Shown here: piece by piece, positions 1 to 6,980 of the stretch
Numbering within the stretch: position 1 is the stretch's first letter
How the letters are laid out: each line of letters opens with the position of its first letter
Translations under genes and position numbers: made by a program
Source: JAGWAC01 sp038046265
Lineage (GTDB): Archaea > Nanobdellota > Nanobdellia > SCGC-AAA011-G17 > JACPIM01
Direction: 5' to 3'
Assembly (NCBI GenBank): GCA_038046265.1
Contig: JBBSWN010000009.1
Coordinates: 1-16,163, forward strand
Length of the DNA: 16,163 bases
The notes under the pieces: generated by a model
What the model saw: only the letters and a program-made list of their open reading frames with translations
What the model was told of the DNA's origin: nothing
Databases searched by the model: none

Positions 1-245
1 AATTAGCTATTTCAAGAAAAAGAGAATATTTGGCAGATGCATCAGGCGCATTACTGACAAAAAATCCAGGTGGTCTGGCAAACGCATTAAGAAAAATAGG
101 TAAAGACAGCAGTCAATTACATACAGCAACTCACGCCACAGCACATTTGTTTATCTCTAACCCTTTCAAGAAAAGAGACTGGTTATCCTTGTTCGCAACT
201 CACCCACCATTAGAAGCGCGAATTCAAAAACTTGAGCAAATGTAA
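1..245 (+). CDS. htpX: HtpX-like M48 zinc metalloprotease, C-terminal part (5' end outside window)
   Basis: The frame is open from base 3, at the window edge, and ends at TAA 243-245, so only the last 80 residues are seen. The fragment starts LAISRKREYLADASGALLTK, which matches the HtpX segment carrying the third zinc ligand (the Glu of EYLAD). It continues with the family's C-terminal pattern ATAHLFISNPF and LFATHPPLEARIQKLEQM. HtpX is a membrane-bound M48 peptidase that degrades damaged membrane proteins. The HEXXH site and the membrane segments would lie upstream and cannot be checked. A TTG at base 30 is internal, not the start. The gene converges on the next one with 1 nt between the stops. 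Confidence 0.9.
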   Translation, partial: LAISRKREYLADASGALLTKNPGGLANALRKIGKDSSQLHTATHATAHLFISNPFKKRDWLSLFATHPPLEARIQKLEQM

Positions 246-246
246 T

Positions 247-618
247 TTATTGTTTAACATAAGAAGTTGGAGCAATCTCATTTCTTATTTTAGCTACATT
301 CTTTGCAAATCTTCTTTTACCCTTGTCATCAATGCCAAAATACTTTGATGCTGACTCCATAGCCTCTTGATAATGTCTTTCTGTATGGTTATCATCTTTA
401 CAACCAAAATAAAATTCATTTGCCATTCTCAAATTAGACTGTGCTAGTCTATGATCTAAATCTTTTGGAGAATCAATCATTTCAGAAGCAGAATAAATCC
501 TAAACCCAGCTTTTAATAATTCTTCATCAGAAGGACACTTAGGTTGCTGTGAAACACAGCTTATTCCAGAACTCAGTCCAATTAATAATCCTATTAATGT
601 TTTCCTCATTTTTCTCAT
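247..618 (-). CDS. Small secreted or lipoprotein-like hypothetical protein
   Basis: 123 aa from the first ATG (616-618), or 120 aa from an in-frame ATG at 607-609. The N-terminus is basic then hydrophobic (MRKTLIGLLIGLSSGISC), with a Cys right after the hydrophobic stretch. This looks like a lipoprotein signal peptide, although the residues before the Cys (GIS) are a weak lipobox. The rest is polar, with two further Cys (in PKCPSDEE and FGCKDD) and a charged second half containing YQEAMESASKYFGID. I do not recognise a family. A TATA-like stretch at 628-640 is about 25 bp upstream of the second ATG, which favours the shorter form if the transcript is leaderless. The gene ends with TAA. Confidence 0.7.
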   Translation of the reverse strand: MRKMRKTLIGLLIGLSSGISCVSQQPKCPSDEELLKAGFRIYSASEMIDSPKDLDHRLAQSNLRMANEFYFGCKDDNHTERHYQEAMESASKYFGIDDKGKRRFAKNVAKIRNEIAPTSYVKQ

Positions 619-627
619 CTCTATTAA

Positions 628-640
628 GTTATATCTATAA
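628..640 (-). promoter_or_regulatory. TATA-like box of the small lipoprotein gene
   Basis: On the minus strand this reads CTTATAGATATAA, centred about 25 bp before the ATG at 607-609 and about 16 bp before the ATG at 616-618. The spacing used by other genes in this window (24-30 bp) supports the downstream ATG. This is inferred from spacing only. Confidence 0.4.
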
Positions 641-661
641 GAAAGAATTAAATTTTATGAA

Positions 662-1024
662 TTAATAAGCTTTGCTAACTTCTAAATCAGTTCGTTTTAA
701 ATCAAGCAAGGTCCATCCTTTCTGCGCAATAACAGCCTCTATACTTTTTCTGTCTCCAGAGTATAAATGAACTTTTACTTTCCCTTCCATACCAATATTT
801 GTTATTCCAGTATCAAGAACTTCAAGAGTAATAAAAGTATTTCCACACTTATATTCTAACTGTTGAATATTTCCTGTTCTTACTTCTCTAGCTTCGCCAA
901 AACGTGCTTCTAGATTTCTTCTCATCATCTCTGCAAAAGCTATTGGTCTTGGTGCTAAATGATAAAAGGTAATTTTTAAGTTTTCTTTTACTATTTCATT
1001 TTTTTCAGTTTCAGTCTCTACCAT
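662..1024 (-). CDS. Hypothetical protein, 120 aa, family not recognised
   Basis: 120 aa, ATG at 1022-1024, TAA stop. The N-terminus is acidic and Lys-rich (MVETETEKNEIVKENLK). A mixed alpha/beta-looking body follows: ITFYHLAPRPIAFAEMMRRN, a central strand-like segment FITLEVLDTG, and the C-terminal IEAVIAQKGWTLLDLKR. There is no signal peptide, membrane segment or Cys cluster (one Cys, in YKCGN). A TATA-like ATTTAAAA at 1047-1056 lies about 26 bp upstream, consistent with its own leaderless promoter. The gene follows rfcL on the same strand after a 55-bp gap. I assign no function. Confidence 0.75.
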   Translation of the reverse strand: MVETETEKNEIVKENLKITFYHLAPRPIAFAEMMRRNLEARFGEAREVRTGNIQQLEYKCGNTFITLEVLDTGITNIGMEGKVKVHLYSGDRKSIEAVIAQKGWTLLDLKRTDLEVSKAY

Positions 1025-1046
1025 ATTCAGTAAAATAAAACAGTCA

Positions 1047-1056
1047 TTTAAAAAGC
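1047..1056 (-). promoter_or_regulatory. TATA-like box of the 120-aa hypothetical gene
   Basis: The plus-strand sequence CATTTAAAAA, centred near 1051, is about 26 bp before the ATG at 1024. That is the spacing expected for a leaderless archaeal transcript. Inferred from position and composition. Confidence 0.4.
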
Positions 1057-1079
1057 ATTATTATAAATCAATATATATC

Positions 1080-2276
1080 TTACAGCTTCTTAATATACTC
1101 AATTTCCTCCTCATCTAAATTTAACTCGCTTGGAATAATATTTCTTTTAACTAATATTTTAAGTAAATCAAAGCTGTTTTCCAAAGTTTTTTTAATAGAT
1201 GTATGTGTATATTTTCCTAATTTATGCGCAATAGCTTTTTTCTTCAGATTTTTCTGGTTATTAATGTAATATTTTAATATTCGTGTTGTTCTTTTGTAAG
1301 CAGTAAACCCAGGATAATTTCCATTCCTGGCATAAGCCACCCCAATAGTCATCAAAGCATTTCTGTAAATTAACAATCTGTAATATTGCTCCTTAAAAAT
1401 TCTCTTTTTGTAAATATCTGCTTTTGACAAAGCTTCATAAGCCTTGAATAATTCAAATGAATTCCTGTATTCTAAAGGCAGATTTTCATCAAGCCACAAA
1501 AAACATTCATCTAAATCTAGATTAGTGTTCTCTAAGCTGTTTAAAATTAAGAAATAATCTCTGCTTTTAAAAATTGTTCTTAATGCATTGAAAATAGTTT
1601 CTTCTTTTTGCCTTTCCTCAACAGAATCAATTTCAATTAATTCTTTTTTTCCTTGTGTCAAAGTCTGCACATCACTTATTGCTGCTCTTAAATCGCCGTT
1701 TGCTTTCCTTGATAATTTCCTTAAAGCATCTTCATCATATAAAATCCCTTCCTTGTCCAAAATTCCTTTCAAAGTAAAAAATATATCCTCAGTATTAATG
1801 GCACTAAAAGATACCATGCAGCATTTTTTTCTTAATTCAACTAATTTTGAAGAATAAGGGTCATTTGCAGTCATTACAATAGAATGTCTTGCATCATTTA
1901 ACAGAGAGCTCAAAGCTTGTACCCCTCCCCTGTCTTCATTTCCAGCCATCCCATCAACTTCATCAATTAAAATTATCTTTCCTTTGTTAAACAAGCTCAT
2001 CTGTTTTGAACTTCCCCCAACTATTTCCAAAACCCTGTCCTTGTTTCTTTGGTCAGATGCATTTATTTCAAGAATTTCATAATCTAATTCACTAGCTAAA
2101 GCATAAACACTTGAAGTTTTCCCAGTTCCAGCAGGCCCGTGTAAAATTGTTGGTTTTTTCTCAAGAATAAATTTCTTTAAATTATTAACTTGTTCCCTAT
2201 TTCCAATAATTCCATTAGTCAATTTAGGCCTGTACCTTTCAGTCCAGTTTAAATTTATTTTCGTTAACAACACCAT
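1080..2276 (-). CDS. rfcL: Replication factor C large subunit (clamp loader)
   Basis: 398 aa AAA+ ATPase. With the small subunit it opens and loads the PCNA clamp at primer-template junctions. Visible motifs: the RFC box near the N-terminus (WTERYRPKL, 11-19), Walker A GPAGTGKT (47-54), the RFC-typical INASDQRN (71-78), Walker B ILIDEVDG (102-109) and sensor 1 TAND (136-139). The large-subunit form lacks the SRC arginine finger and has LRKKCCMVSF instead. The rest is the helical lid and collar domain. Archaeal RfcL proteins are usually longer (about 480 aa) and commonly end in a charged tail with a PCNA-interacting QxxLxxFF-like motif. This one ends EEEIEYIKKL with no such motif. It lies 64 bp downstream of rfcS on the same strand, with a hairpin repeat in the gap. 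TAA stop. Confidence 0.95.
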   Translation of the reverse strand: MVLLTKINLNWTERYRPKLTNGIIGNREQVNNLKKFILEKKPTILHGPAGTGKTSSVYALASELDYEILEINASDQRNKDRVLEIVGGSSKQMSLFNKGKIILIDEVDGMAGNEDRGGVQALSSLLNDARHSIVMTANDPYSSKLVELRKKCCMVSFSAINTEDIFFTLKGILDKEGILYDEDALRKLSRKANGDLRAAISDVQTLTQGKKELIEIDSVEERQKEETIFNALRTIFKSRDYFLILNSLENTNLDLDECFLWLDENLPLEYRNSFELFKAYEALSKADIYKKRIFKEQYYRLLIYRNALMTIGVAYARNGNYPGFTAYKRTTRILKYYINNQKNLKKKAIAHKLGKYTHTSIKKTLENSFDLLKILVKRNIIPSELNLDEEEIEYIKKL

Positions 2277-2300
2277 TTTTACTTTTCCGAAGTTTTCTTT

Positions 2301-2334
2301 TTTTTGGTAAAGCTTTTTCCTAAAAAGGTTTAAG
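2301..2334. repeat. Short hairpin repeat, copy A, between rfcS and rfcL
   Basis: The plus strand reads TTTTTGGTAAAGC, then CTTTTTCCTAAAAAGG, then TTTAAG. CTTTTT-CCT-AAAAAG is a perfect 6-bp stem with a 3-nt loop. The sequence is nearly identical to copy B at 13042 over about 30 bases (one substitution and one 1-base indel), although the copies lie more than 10 kb apart and outside any gene. It sits directly after the rfcS stop, so it could act as a terminator or processing site between the two rfc genes, or be a small dispersed repeat. Confidence 0.6.
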
Positions 2335-2340
2335 AAAAGC

Positions 2341-3303
2341 TCATTTTTTATTAACTAAAACTAAATTAGCTAAAAAACTTTCTATTTGCACAAATTCATC
2401 GCTCCCTTCAACAATTCTAAATTCTACTTCTCCGCACTTGTCAATTAAATAAACTTTTTTCTCTTCCTGTACACTTAAACCCCAAATCTCTTTCTGCATC
2501 TGCTTTATAGTGTCTAATCCAGACAATCCATATTTCAGCATTGTATCTAAAAGTTTCTCTCTTGATTTTAAAAAATCTCCAGCCAAAGCAATTTCCATAA
2601 CTTCCTTTATTTCTTTAGGCCTTGCAGCTGAAACTAAGCTGTAAACTAAATCCTCGCTAATGTTCTTGTCAATGGCAGCACAACTTTGTAGCAAATTCTC
2701 TAATTTCCTGCAGTCCCCCTCACTTATTTCAAATAAAGCTTTTGCACCTTCTTCACTAATTTTTAATTCTTCTTTCTTTGCAATATTCTCAATAATCTCT
2801 TTTATGCTTCTTTGTTCTAAAGGCTTGAACCTGAAAACAGTGCATCTGCTTAAAATAGGATCAATAATTTTACTGGAGTAATTGCAAGACAATAAAAATC
2901 TCGTGGTCTGTGCAAAAGTTTCCATTGTTCTTCTCAATGCGTGCTGTGCATCTTTAGTTAAATTATCACATTCATCTAAAAAAATTATTTTAAAAGGATG
3001 TTCTCCAATTGGTTTTACTCTTGCAAAATCTTTTATTATTCCTCTTATTGTATCAATCCCTCTGTCATCTGACGCATTTAATTCAAGAAAATTCTGATGC
3101 CATATATCATTATAAAGTTCCTTTGCAATCACGATAGCTAAAGTTGACTTTCCCACTCCAGGAGGACCTGAAAACATTAAATGTGGAATATTCCTCAATT
3201 TAACCATAGCTTCCACTCTTTCAACTATTTTCTCCTGTCCTTTTATTTCAGAAAACTTGCTGGGCCTGTATTTCTCTGTCCATATGCTCTCTTTTAAATC
3301 CAT
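2341..3303 (-). CDS. rfcS: Replication factor C small subunit (clamp loader)
   Basis: 320 aa AAA+ ATPase, the usual family length; several copies join one RfcL to form the clamp-loader ring. Motifs: WTEKYRPSKFSEIKGQ RFC box (8-23), Walker A GPPGVGKS (46-53), LNASDDRGID (75-84), Walker B FLDECD (108-113), sensor 1 LLSCN (137-141) and the SRC arginine-finger motif (152-154, in DPILSRCTVFRF). The C-terminal collar ends ESFLANLVLVNKK. It lies 70 bp after metG and 64 bp before rfcL on the same strand, so co-transcription is plausible. The stop is TGA, one of only two in this window. Confidence 0.97.
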   Translation of the reverse strand: MDLKESIWTEKYRPSKFSEIKGQEKIVERVEAMVKLRNIPHLMFSGPPGVGKSTLAIVIAKELYNDIWHQNFLELNASDDRGIDTIRGIIKDFARVKPIGEHPFKIIFLDECDNLTKDAQHALRRTMETFAQTTRFLLSCNYSSKIIDPILSRCTVFRFKPLEQRSIKEIIENIAKKEELKISEEGAKALFEISEGDCRKLENLLQSCAAIDKNISEDLVYSLVSAARPKEIKEVMEIALAGDFLKSREKLLDTMLKYGLSGLDTIKQMQKEIWGLSVQEEKKVYLIDKCGEVEFRIVEGSDEFVQIESFLANLVLVNKK

Positions 3304-3373
3304 TTAGAATTATTTCAGAAAAGTTTCTTCTTTAAAAATTATTTGTATAATACAAAGAATAGGTTGTTTTATA

Positions 3374-5197
3374 TTATTGTATCTTGGCGCCTAAATCAAT
3401 ATCCTTGTCAGGTGTAATTAAAACAACTTTATTATCCTTAACAGCAGCCAATACCATTCCAGCACTTTCCTCTCCCCTTATAACAGCAGGCTCTAAATTT
3501 CTGAAAACAATAACTTTTTTTCCAACTAATTCATTCTTGCCATAGTGCTGTTTCAAACCAGCAACTAATTGTATATTCTGCTCAATAGGACCAATATCAA
3601 CTAATAAAATATATAATTTTTCAGCATTAGGATGATCTTTTACACCTTTAATCTTTCCAACCCTTAAATCTAATTTCTGCCAGTCTGAAAATTTAATCTT
3701 ATCCATTGTTATTACACCAACTATTTTTTCCTTATTTATAGGTTTTGCTATGTCAATTTTTTCAAATAAATGTGGAATTAATTTAACTTTGTAATTTATC
3801 TTCTTAAATTTGCAGTCTTTTAATTTTCCTAATTTAACATTTAATCCCTTGCAGATTTTCTCAGCAGTTTCAGGAATAAAAGGACTTGTTAAAATAGATA
3901 TAATTCTTAAACTTTCAACCATATTGTAAAGAACATTGCTTAATTTTTTCCCTTCTAATTCCCATGGCTTCTTGTCATTAACATACTTATTCACAGATTT
4001 AATAAATTTCCAGACTTCATCCAAAGCTTCATTAATTTGATAACTTTCAAAGAATTTCTCTATTTTTTTAATATCCAAATTTAATTCTTGTTTTCCTTCT
4101 ATTTTTCCCTTAAATTTTGTTGCTAAAGTCAAGCTTCTTGAAACTAAATTTCCCAAGTCATTAGCTAATTCATTATTATGCCTGTCAATTAAAGCCTTTT
4201 CAGAAAAATCACCATCTTTTCCAAATGGAATTTCTCTTACTAAAAAATATCTTAAAGAATCTGTAGAATATTTCTTTGCCAAAGCAACAGGGTCAACAAC
4301 ATTTCCTAAACTTTTCCCGATTTTCTGCCCATTTGCGGTCAAGTAACCGTGAACTAGAATTTTTTTTGGTAATTTTAAGCCCGCAGAAATTAAAATAGCT
4401 GGCCAAATTACAGAATGAAACCAATTTATCCCCTTGCCAATTAAATGAACATCAGCAGGCCAGTATTTCTGTCTTCCTTTTAATCTCGTTGCAGAATAAT
4501 AACTAAGAAGTGCATCGTGCCACACATAAATTCTATGATTTTTATCAATAGGAGTCCTAATTCCCCAGTCTTTATTGACTCTTGAAACACTTAAGTCTTC
4601 TAGTTTCTCATTTTTAAGTCTAGTTACTATTTCATTTTTCCATTCATCCGGATAAATAAAATCTTTGGAAACTAATTTTAAAATTTGTTTTTGATATCTG
4701 GATAATTTAAAAAAATAACTTTCCTCTTTAATATTTTCAATTTCAGTATTTGGATGTTCCAGGCATCTTCCTTTTACTAAATCTTTTTCAGTTTTGAAGG
4801 CCTCGCACCCTTTGCAGTACAGTCCTTTGTATTCTCCTTTGTAAATTTCTTTTTTATTAAAGGCTTTTTTAAAAATATCTTGGGCAACTTTTATATGCAC
4901 TTTCGAAGTAGTTCTTATAAAAAAATCATTTGATAAATTCAATAATTTGCATAATTCTACAAATTTCTTGGCGTTTTTGTCAACAAAAACTTTAGTTGGA
5001 ATGCCGGCTTTTTTGGCAGCCTCATCATTTTTCGAAGCATTGTCATCTGTCCCAGTTAAAAAGAGAACATCTTCATCATTTAATCTATGCCATCTTGCCA
5101 AAGCATCAGCTATTATTTTTTCATAAGCGTGCCCTATGTGAGGGTCTGAATTCACATAATCTATCGCTGTTGTAATGTAAAATTTCTTTTTAGCCAT
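3374..5197 (-). CDS. metG: Methionyl-tRNA synthetase with C-terminal tRNA-binding domain
   Basis: 607 aa class I synthetase that charges tRNA-Met. The HIGH motif is at 20-23 (NSDPHIGHAYEK). A single zinc knuckle has C128, C131, C145 and H148 (YCKGCEAF and GRCLEH). The second signature is KIGKS (292-296), a variant of KMSKS. The anticodon-binding helical domain follows (about 330-480). A C-terminal EMAP/Trbp111-type domain (about 505-607) contains FSDWQKLDLRVGKI, HPNAEKLY and VAGLKQHY. The knuckle and the GTDDNASKN segment resemble the short bacterial type rather than the two-knuckle FLPDRYVEGTCP type I associate with most archaea, suggesting bacterial ancestry. This is judged from memory of family motifs, not from a search. 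The start is supported by a TATA-like box about 25 bp upstream. TAA stop. Confidence 0.96.
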   Translation of the reverse strand: MAKKKFYITTAIDYVNSDPHIGHAYEKIIADALARWHRLNDEDVLFLTGTDDNASKNDEAAKKAGIPTKVFVDKNAKKFVELCKLLNLSNDFFIRTTSKVHIKVAQDIFKKAFNKKEIYKGEYKGLYCKGCEAFKTEKDLVKGRCLEHPNTEIENIKEESYFFKLSRYQKQILKLVSKDFIYPDEWKNEIVTRLKNEKLEDLSVSRVNKDWGIRTPIDKNHRIYVWHDALLSYYSATRLKGRQKYWPADVHLIGKGINWFHSVIWPAILISAGLKLPKKILVHGYLTANGQKIGKSLGNVVDPVALAKKYSTDSLRYFLVREIPFGKDGDFSEKALIDRHNNELANDLGNLVSRSLTLATKFKGKIEGKQELNLDIKKIEKFFESYQINEALDEVWKFIKSVNKYVNDKKPWELEGKKLSNVLYNMVESLRIISILTSPFIPETAEKICKGLNVKLGKLKDCKFKKINYKVKLIPHLFEKIDIAKPINKEKIVGVITMDKIKFSDWQKLDLRVGKIKGVKDHPNAEKLYILLVDIGPIEQNIQLVAGLKQHYGKNELVGKKVIVFRNLEPAVIRGEESAGMVLAAVKDNKVVLITPDKDIDLGAKIQ

Positions 5198-5229
5198 ATT
5201 TTATAAATCCTCTATTTTAATATTTAAAT
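5198..5229. promoter_or_regulatory. Interleaved divergent promoters of metG and the methyltransferase gene
   Basis: Only 32 bp separate the two divergent ATGs. TTTATAAAT (5200-5208) is centred about 26 bp before the plus-strand ATG at 5230. ATATTTAAAT (5219-5228, near-palindromic) is centred about 25 bp before the minus-strand ATG at 5197. Each TATA-like box therefore sits beside the other gene's start codon. Two leaderless promoters appear to be packed into one gap and may compete for binding. Confidence 0.6.
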
Positions 5230-6033
5230 ATGTTCCCAATCATAAGTTCAAAAGAATTAAGAGAAATCCTTAAAGCAATTCAAGAGAGTAAAGAAGAAAT
5301 AGAAATCTCTCTAGACTTAAATCTAACAAAAACAAAAGTTAAATTAGATAAAGAAGGTTTTTACCTCAATAATAAGCTAGTAAAATTAAAAAAAATCAAG
5401 GAAACAGATAAAAGCTGTTACTTAGTAAGAAACAACCAGTTGGAAAAAGTCCAGTATTTTTCAGATGGAAAATTTTACAAGCTTGTTCCAACTAATTTTA
5501 GGCCAATTCTCAAAATTTCCTCTAATTCAATGCATAAAAAAGAATTTTTAAACCAGTTAAGAAAAGATAAATTAAAAGGCCTTATCCTAGATTCAGGAAC
5601 AGGTTTAGGTTATTCATCAATTATAGCATCAAAAACAGCTGAAAAAGTAATAACAGTGGAAATTGACAAAAATGTTCTGGAAATAGCTAAATTAAATCCT
5701 TACTCTAAAGATTTATTTTCAAGTAAAAACATAAAAATAATTCTAGGAAACATAGTGGAAGAAATAAAAAAATTTCCAAGTAAAGAATTTAACAACATTA
5801 TCTTTGATGCCGGCACTGTAAAAGGCTCAGAAGAATTCTTTTCTTTAAATAATTACAAAGAAGCATTTAGAGTTTTAAAATTCAGGGGAAAATTATATCA
5901 CTATCTTCCAAAACACCAAATTAAAAGAGGCCGTGATTTTGCATCAGAAGTAATCTCAAGATTAAAATCAGCAGGTTTCAGAAGAGTTTATAGAAATAAA
6001 GAAAATTCATATATAATAGCTGAGAAATTCTAA
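5230..6033 (+). CDS. COG2521-like archaeal SAM-dependent methyltransferase
   Basis: 267 aa. The Rossmann SAM-binding motif I is LILDSGTGLGYSSIIAS (about 117-133), followed by the acidic strand VITVEIDKNVLEIAKLNPYS, which binds the SAM ribose. This matches the archaeal predicted-methyltransferase family COG2521: an N-terminal segment ending in a Met-His (SNSMHKKEF), then motif I, KLNPYSK, a motif IV strand, and the C-terminal GKLYHYLP and VISRLKSAGFRRV. The usual motif IV in that family, as I recall it, is DPPRF; here the position reads FDAGTVKG, so the catalytic loop has changed. The substrate is unknown, and RNA or protein are both possible. The stop is 1 nt from the stop of the convergent next gene. 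Confidence 0.8.
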   Translation: MFPIISSKELREILKAIQESKEEIEISLDLNLTKTKVKLDKEGFYLNNKLVKLKKIKETDKSCYLVRNNQLEKVQYFSDGKFYKLVPTNFRPILKISSNSMHKKEFLNQLRKDKLKGLILDSGTGLGYSSIIASKTAEKVITVEIDKNVLEIAKLNPYSKDLFSSKNIKIILGNIVEEIKKFPSKEFNNIIFDAGTVKGSEEFFSLNNYKEAFRVLKFRGKLYHYLPKHQIKRGRDFASEVISRLKSAGFRRVYRNKENSYIIAEKF

Positions 6034-6034
6034 A

Positions 6035-6403
6035 CTAAGCTAAGAAAACAAATCTCCCACTATCATCTTGATATACAACATTACCCCAAACTTCACCTAA
6101 TCTATTTAAATAAGATTGGTCCATCTGCATTAATAAATGTGACACTTGTCTTGCTGTTTCAAAATTAGTTCTTCCAGTAAGAATTCCCTTAAGAACATAA
6201 TTTAAATCACCTGCACCAGTTTGTTGATTAAAAAAATCTTGTAATTGTCTGTCAATCTTTGATAAATCTCCTAAATCATATAAAAGAACTTCTAAATTAG
6301 GGACTCTCCCAGCTACTTTTAAAGATGGTATTTCTCTTTCAATTGTATCTTTACTAGCCTCACAATAAAAAAATCCATAAGCTGTTCCTTTTGTCTCTAC
6401 CAT
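6035..6403 (-). CDS. Hypothetical protein, 122 aa, family not recognised
   Basis: 122 aa, ATG at 6401-6403, TAG stop. Predicted soluble: a strand-like N-terminus (GTAYGFFYCEASKDTIEREI), then VPNLEVLLYDLGDL, an amphipathic helical middle (LSKIDRQLQDFFNQQTGAG, RQVSHLLMQMDQSYLNRLG) and a final strand pair VWGNVVYQDDSGRFVFLA. No membrane segment or metal-binding cluster is visible. TATA-like TTATTTATAAG at 6422-6432 is about 24 bp upstream, giving a leaderless promoter. It is convergent with the methyltransferase. I assign no function. Confidence 0.75.
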   Translation of the reverse strand: MVETKGTAYGFFYCEASKDTIEREIPSLKVAGRVPNLEVLLYDLGDLSKIDRQLQDFFNQQTGAGDLNYVLKGILTGRTNFETARQVSHLLMQMDQSYLNRLGEVWGNVVYQDDSGRFVFLA

Positions 6404-6421
6404 AAACCTTTAGTCCTTCAT

Positions 6422-6432
6422 TTATTTATAAG
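6422..6432 (-). promoter_or_regulatory. TATA-like box of the 122-aa hypothetical gene
   Basis: The plus-strand TTATTTATAAG (minus strand CTTATAAATAA) is centred about 24 bp before the ATG at 6403. The match to an archaeal TATA element and the leaderless spacing is good. Confidence 0.5.
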
Positions 6433-6472
6433 CTTTTCCATTATTAATTACTTATAAATAGTAACTTAATCT

Positions 6473-6480
6473 ATTAAATA
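6473..6480 (+). promoter_or_regulatory. TATA-like box of the GNAT gene
   Basis: ATTAAATA is centred about 24 bp before the ATG at 6500. It overlaps nothing coding if 6500 is the true start, and supports that choice over the upstream TTG at 6482. Confidence 0.4.
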
Positions 6481-6499
6481 TTTGAATTTTTACATTTCT

Positions 6500-6916
6500 A
6501 TGAAAATAAGAAAAGCAAGAAAAAAAGACATAAAATATTGTGTCGAATTAAGCAGGATAAATGAGCTCCAGCTAGATACAAGAAAATATCCAGACCAAAA
6601 ATATTTTAAGGAATTTCTCGGTCCTTTGTTTATAGTAGCTGAAGAAAAAGAAAATATTATAGGTTATGTTCTCGGAGAAAAAGAAAAAGCTGGCTTGTCA
6701 TCTTTAAATTTAATGACAGTTCATAAAACTTACAGAGGAAAGGGCATAGGAAAACTTCTTTTGGATAAATTTTGTGAAAATTCAAAAAGACTTGGATTAA
6801 AAGAAGTATATTTATTTGCTCCCAAATGGAACAAGAAAACTTTAAATTTTTATGAAAAAAAAGGTTTCTATAAAATGAAGAACTATGTTTATTTTATTAA
6901 AGATCTTGATCCCTAA
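6500..6916 (+). CDS. GNAT family N-acetyltransferase
   Basis: 138 aa from ATG 6500 (MKIRKARKKDIKYCVELSR). An upstream TTG at 6482 would add six residues but is less likely given the TATA spacing and the typical GNAT opening strand (KIRKARKKDI). Acetyl-CoA-binding motif A is LNLMTVHKTYRGKGIGKLLL, where RGKGIG is the R/QxxGxG loop that contacts the pyrophosphate of CoA. Motif B follows (NKKTLNFYEKKGFYKMKNY), with the usual Tyr in NFYEKKGF. The acceptor could be a small molecule or a protein N-terminus or lysine, and the sequence does not decide. The gene ends 64 bp before the Fic gene on the same strand. Confidence 0.88.
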   Translation: MKIRKARKKDIKYCVELSRINELQLDTRKYPDQKYFKEFLGPLFIVAEEKENIIGYVLGEKEKAGLSSLNLMTVHKTYRGKGIGKLLLDKFCENSKRLGLKEVYLFAPKWNKKTLNFYEKKGFYKMKNYVYFIKDLDP

Positions 6917-6920
6917 AAGT

Positions 6921-6972
6921 TTACCCCTACTTTTTGGTTAAAATAGAAATATTTATAAATATGTAGGGGTAA
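6921..6972 (+). promoter_or_regulatory. Fic gene promoter bracketed by a perfect 10-bp inverted repeat
   Basis: TTACCCCTAC (6921-6930) and GTAGGGGTAA (6963-6972) are exact reverse complements separated by 32 bp. They are GC-rich islands in very AT-rich DNA. The spacer holds the TATA-like TATTTATAAAT (6950-6960), centred about 26 bp before the Fic ATG at 6981. The right arm therefore lies between the TATA box and the expected start site. A repressor dimer bound to both arms could loop out or block the promoter. The alternative is a long hairpin at the end of the GNAT transcript. Confidence 0.55.
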
Positions 6973-6980
6973 GATATTTT

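Noticed and set aside
1588..1857. Plus-strand open frame of 89 codons inside rfcL
   Set aside because: It lies wholly antisense to the well-supported rfcL AAA+ domain, has a Ser/Phe/Lys-rich composition typical of antisense shadows, and has no TATA or recognisable motif.
6482..6499. Upstream TTG start for the GNAT gene
   Set aside because: The ATG at 6500 gives correct TATA spacing and a normal GNAT first strand; the six extra residues add nothing.
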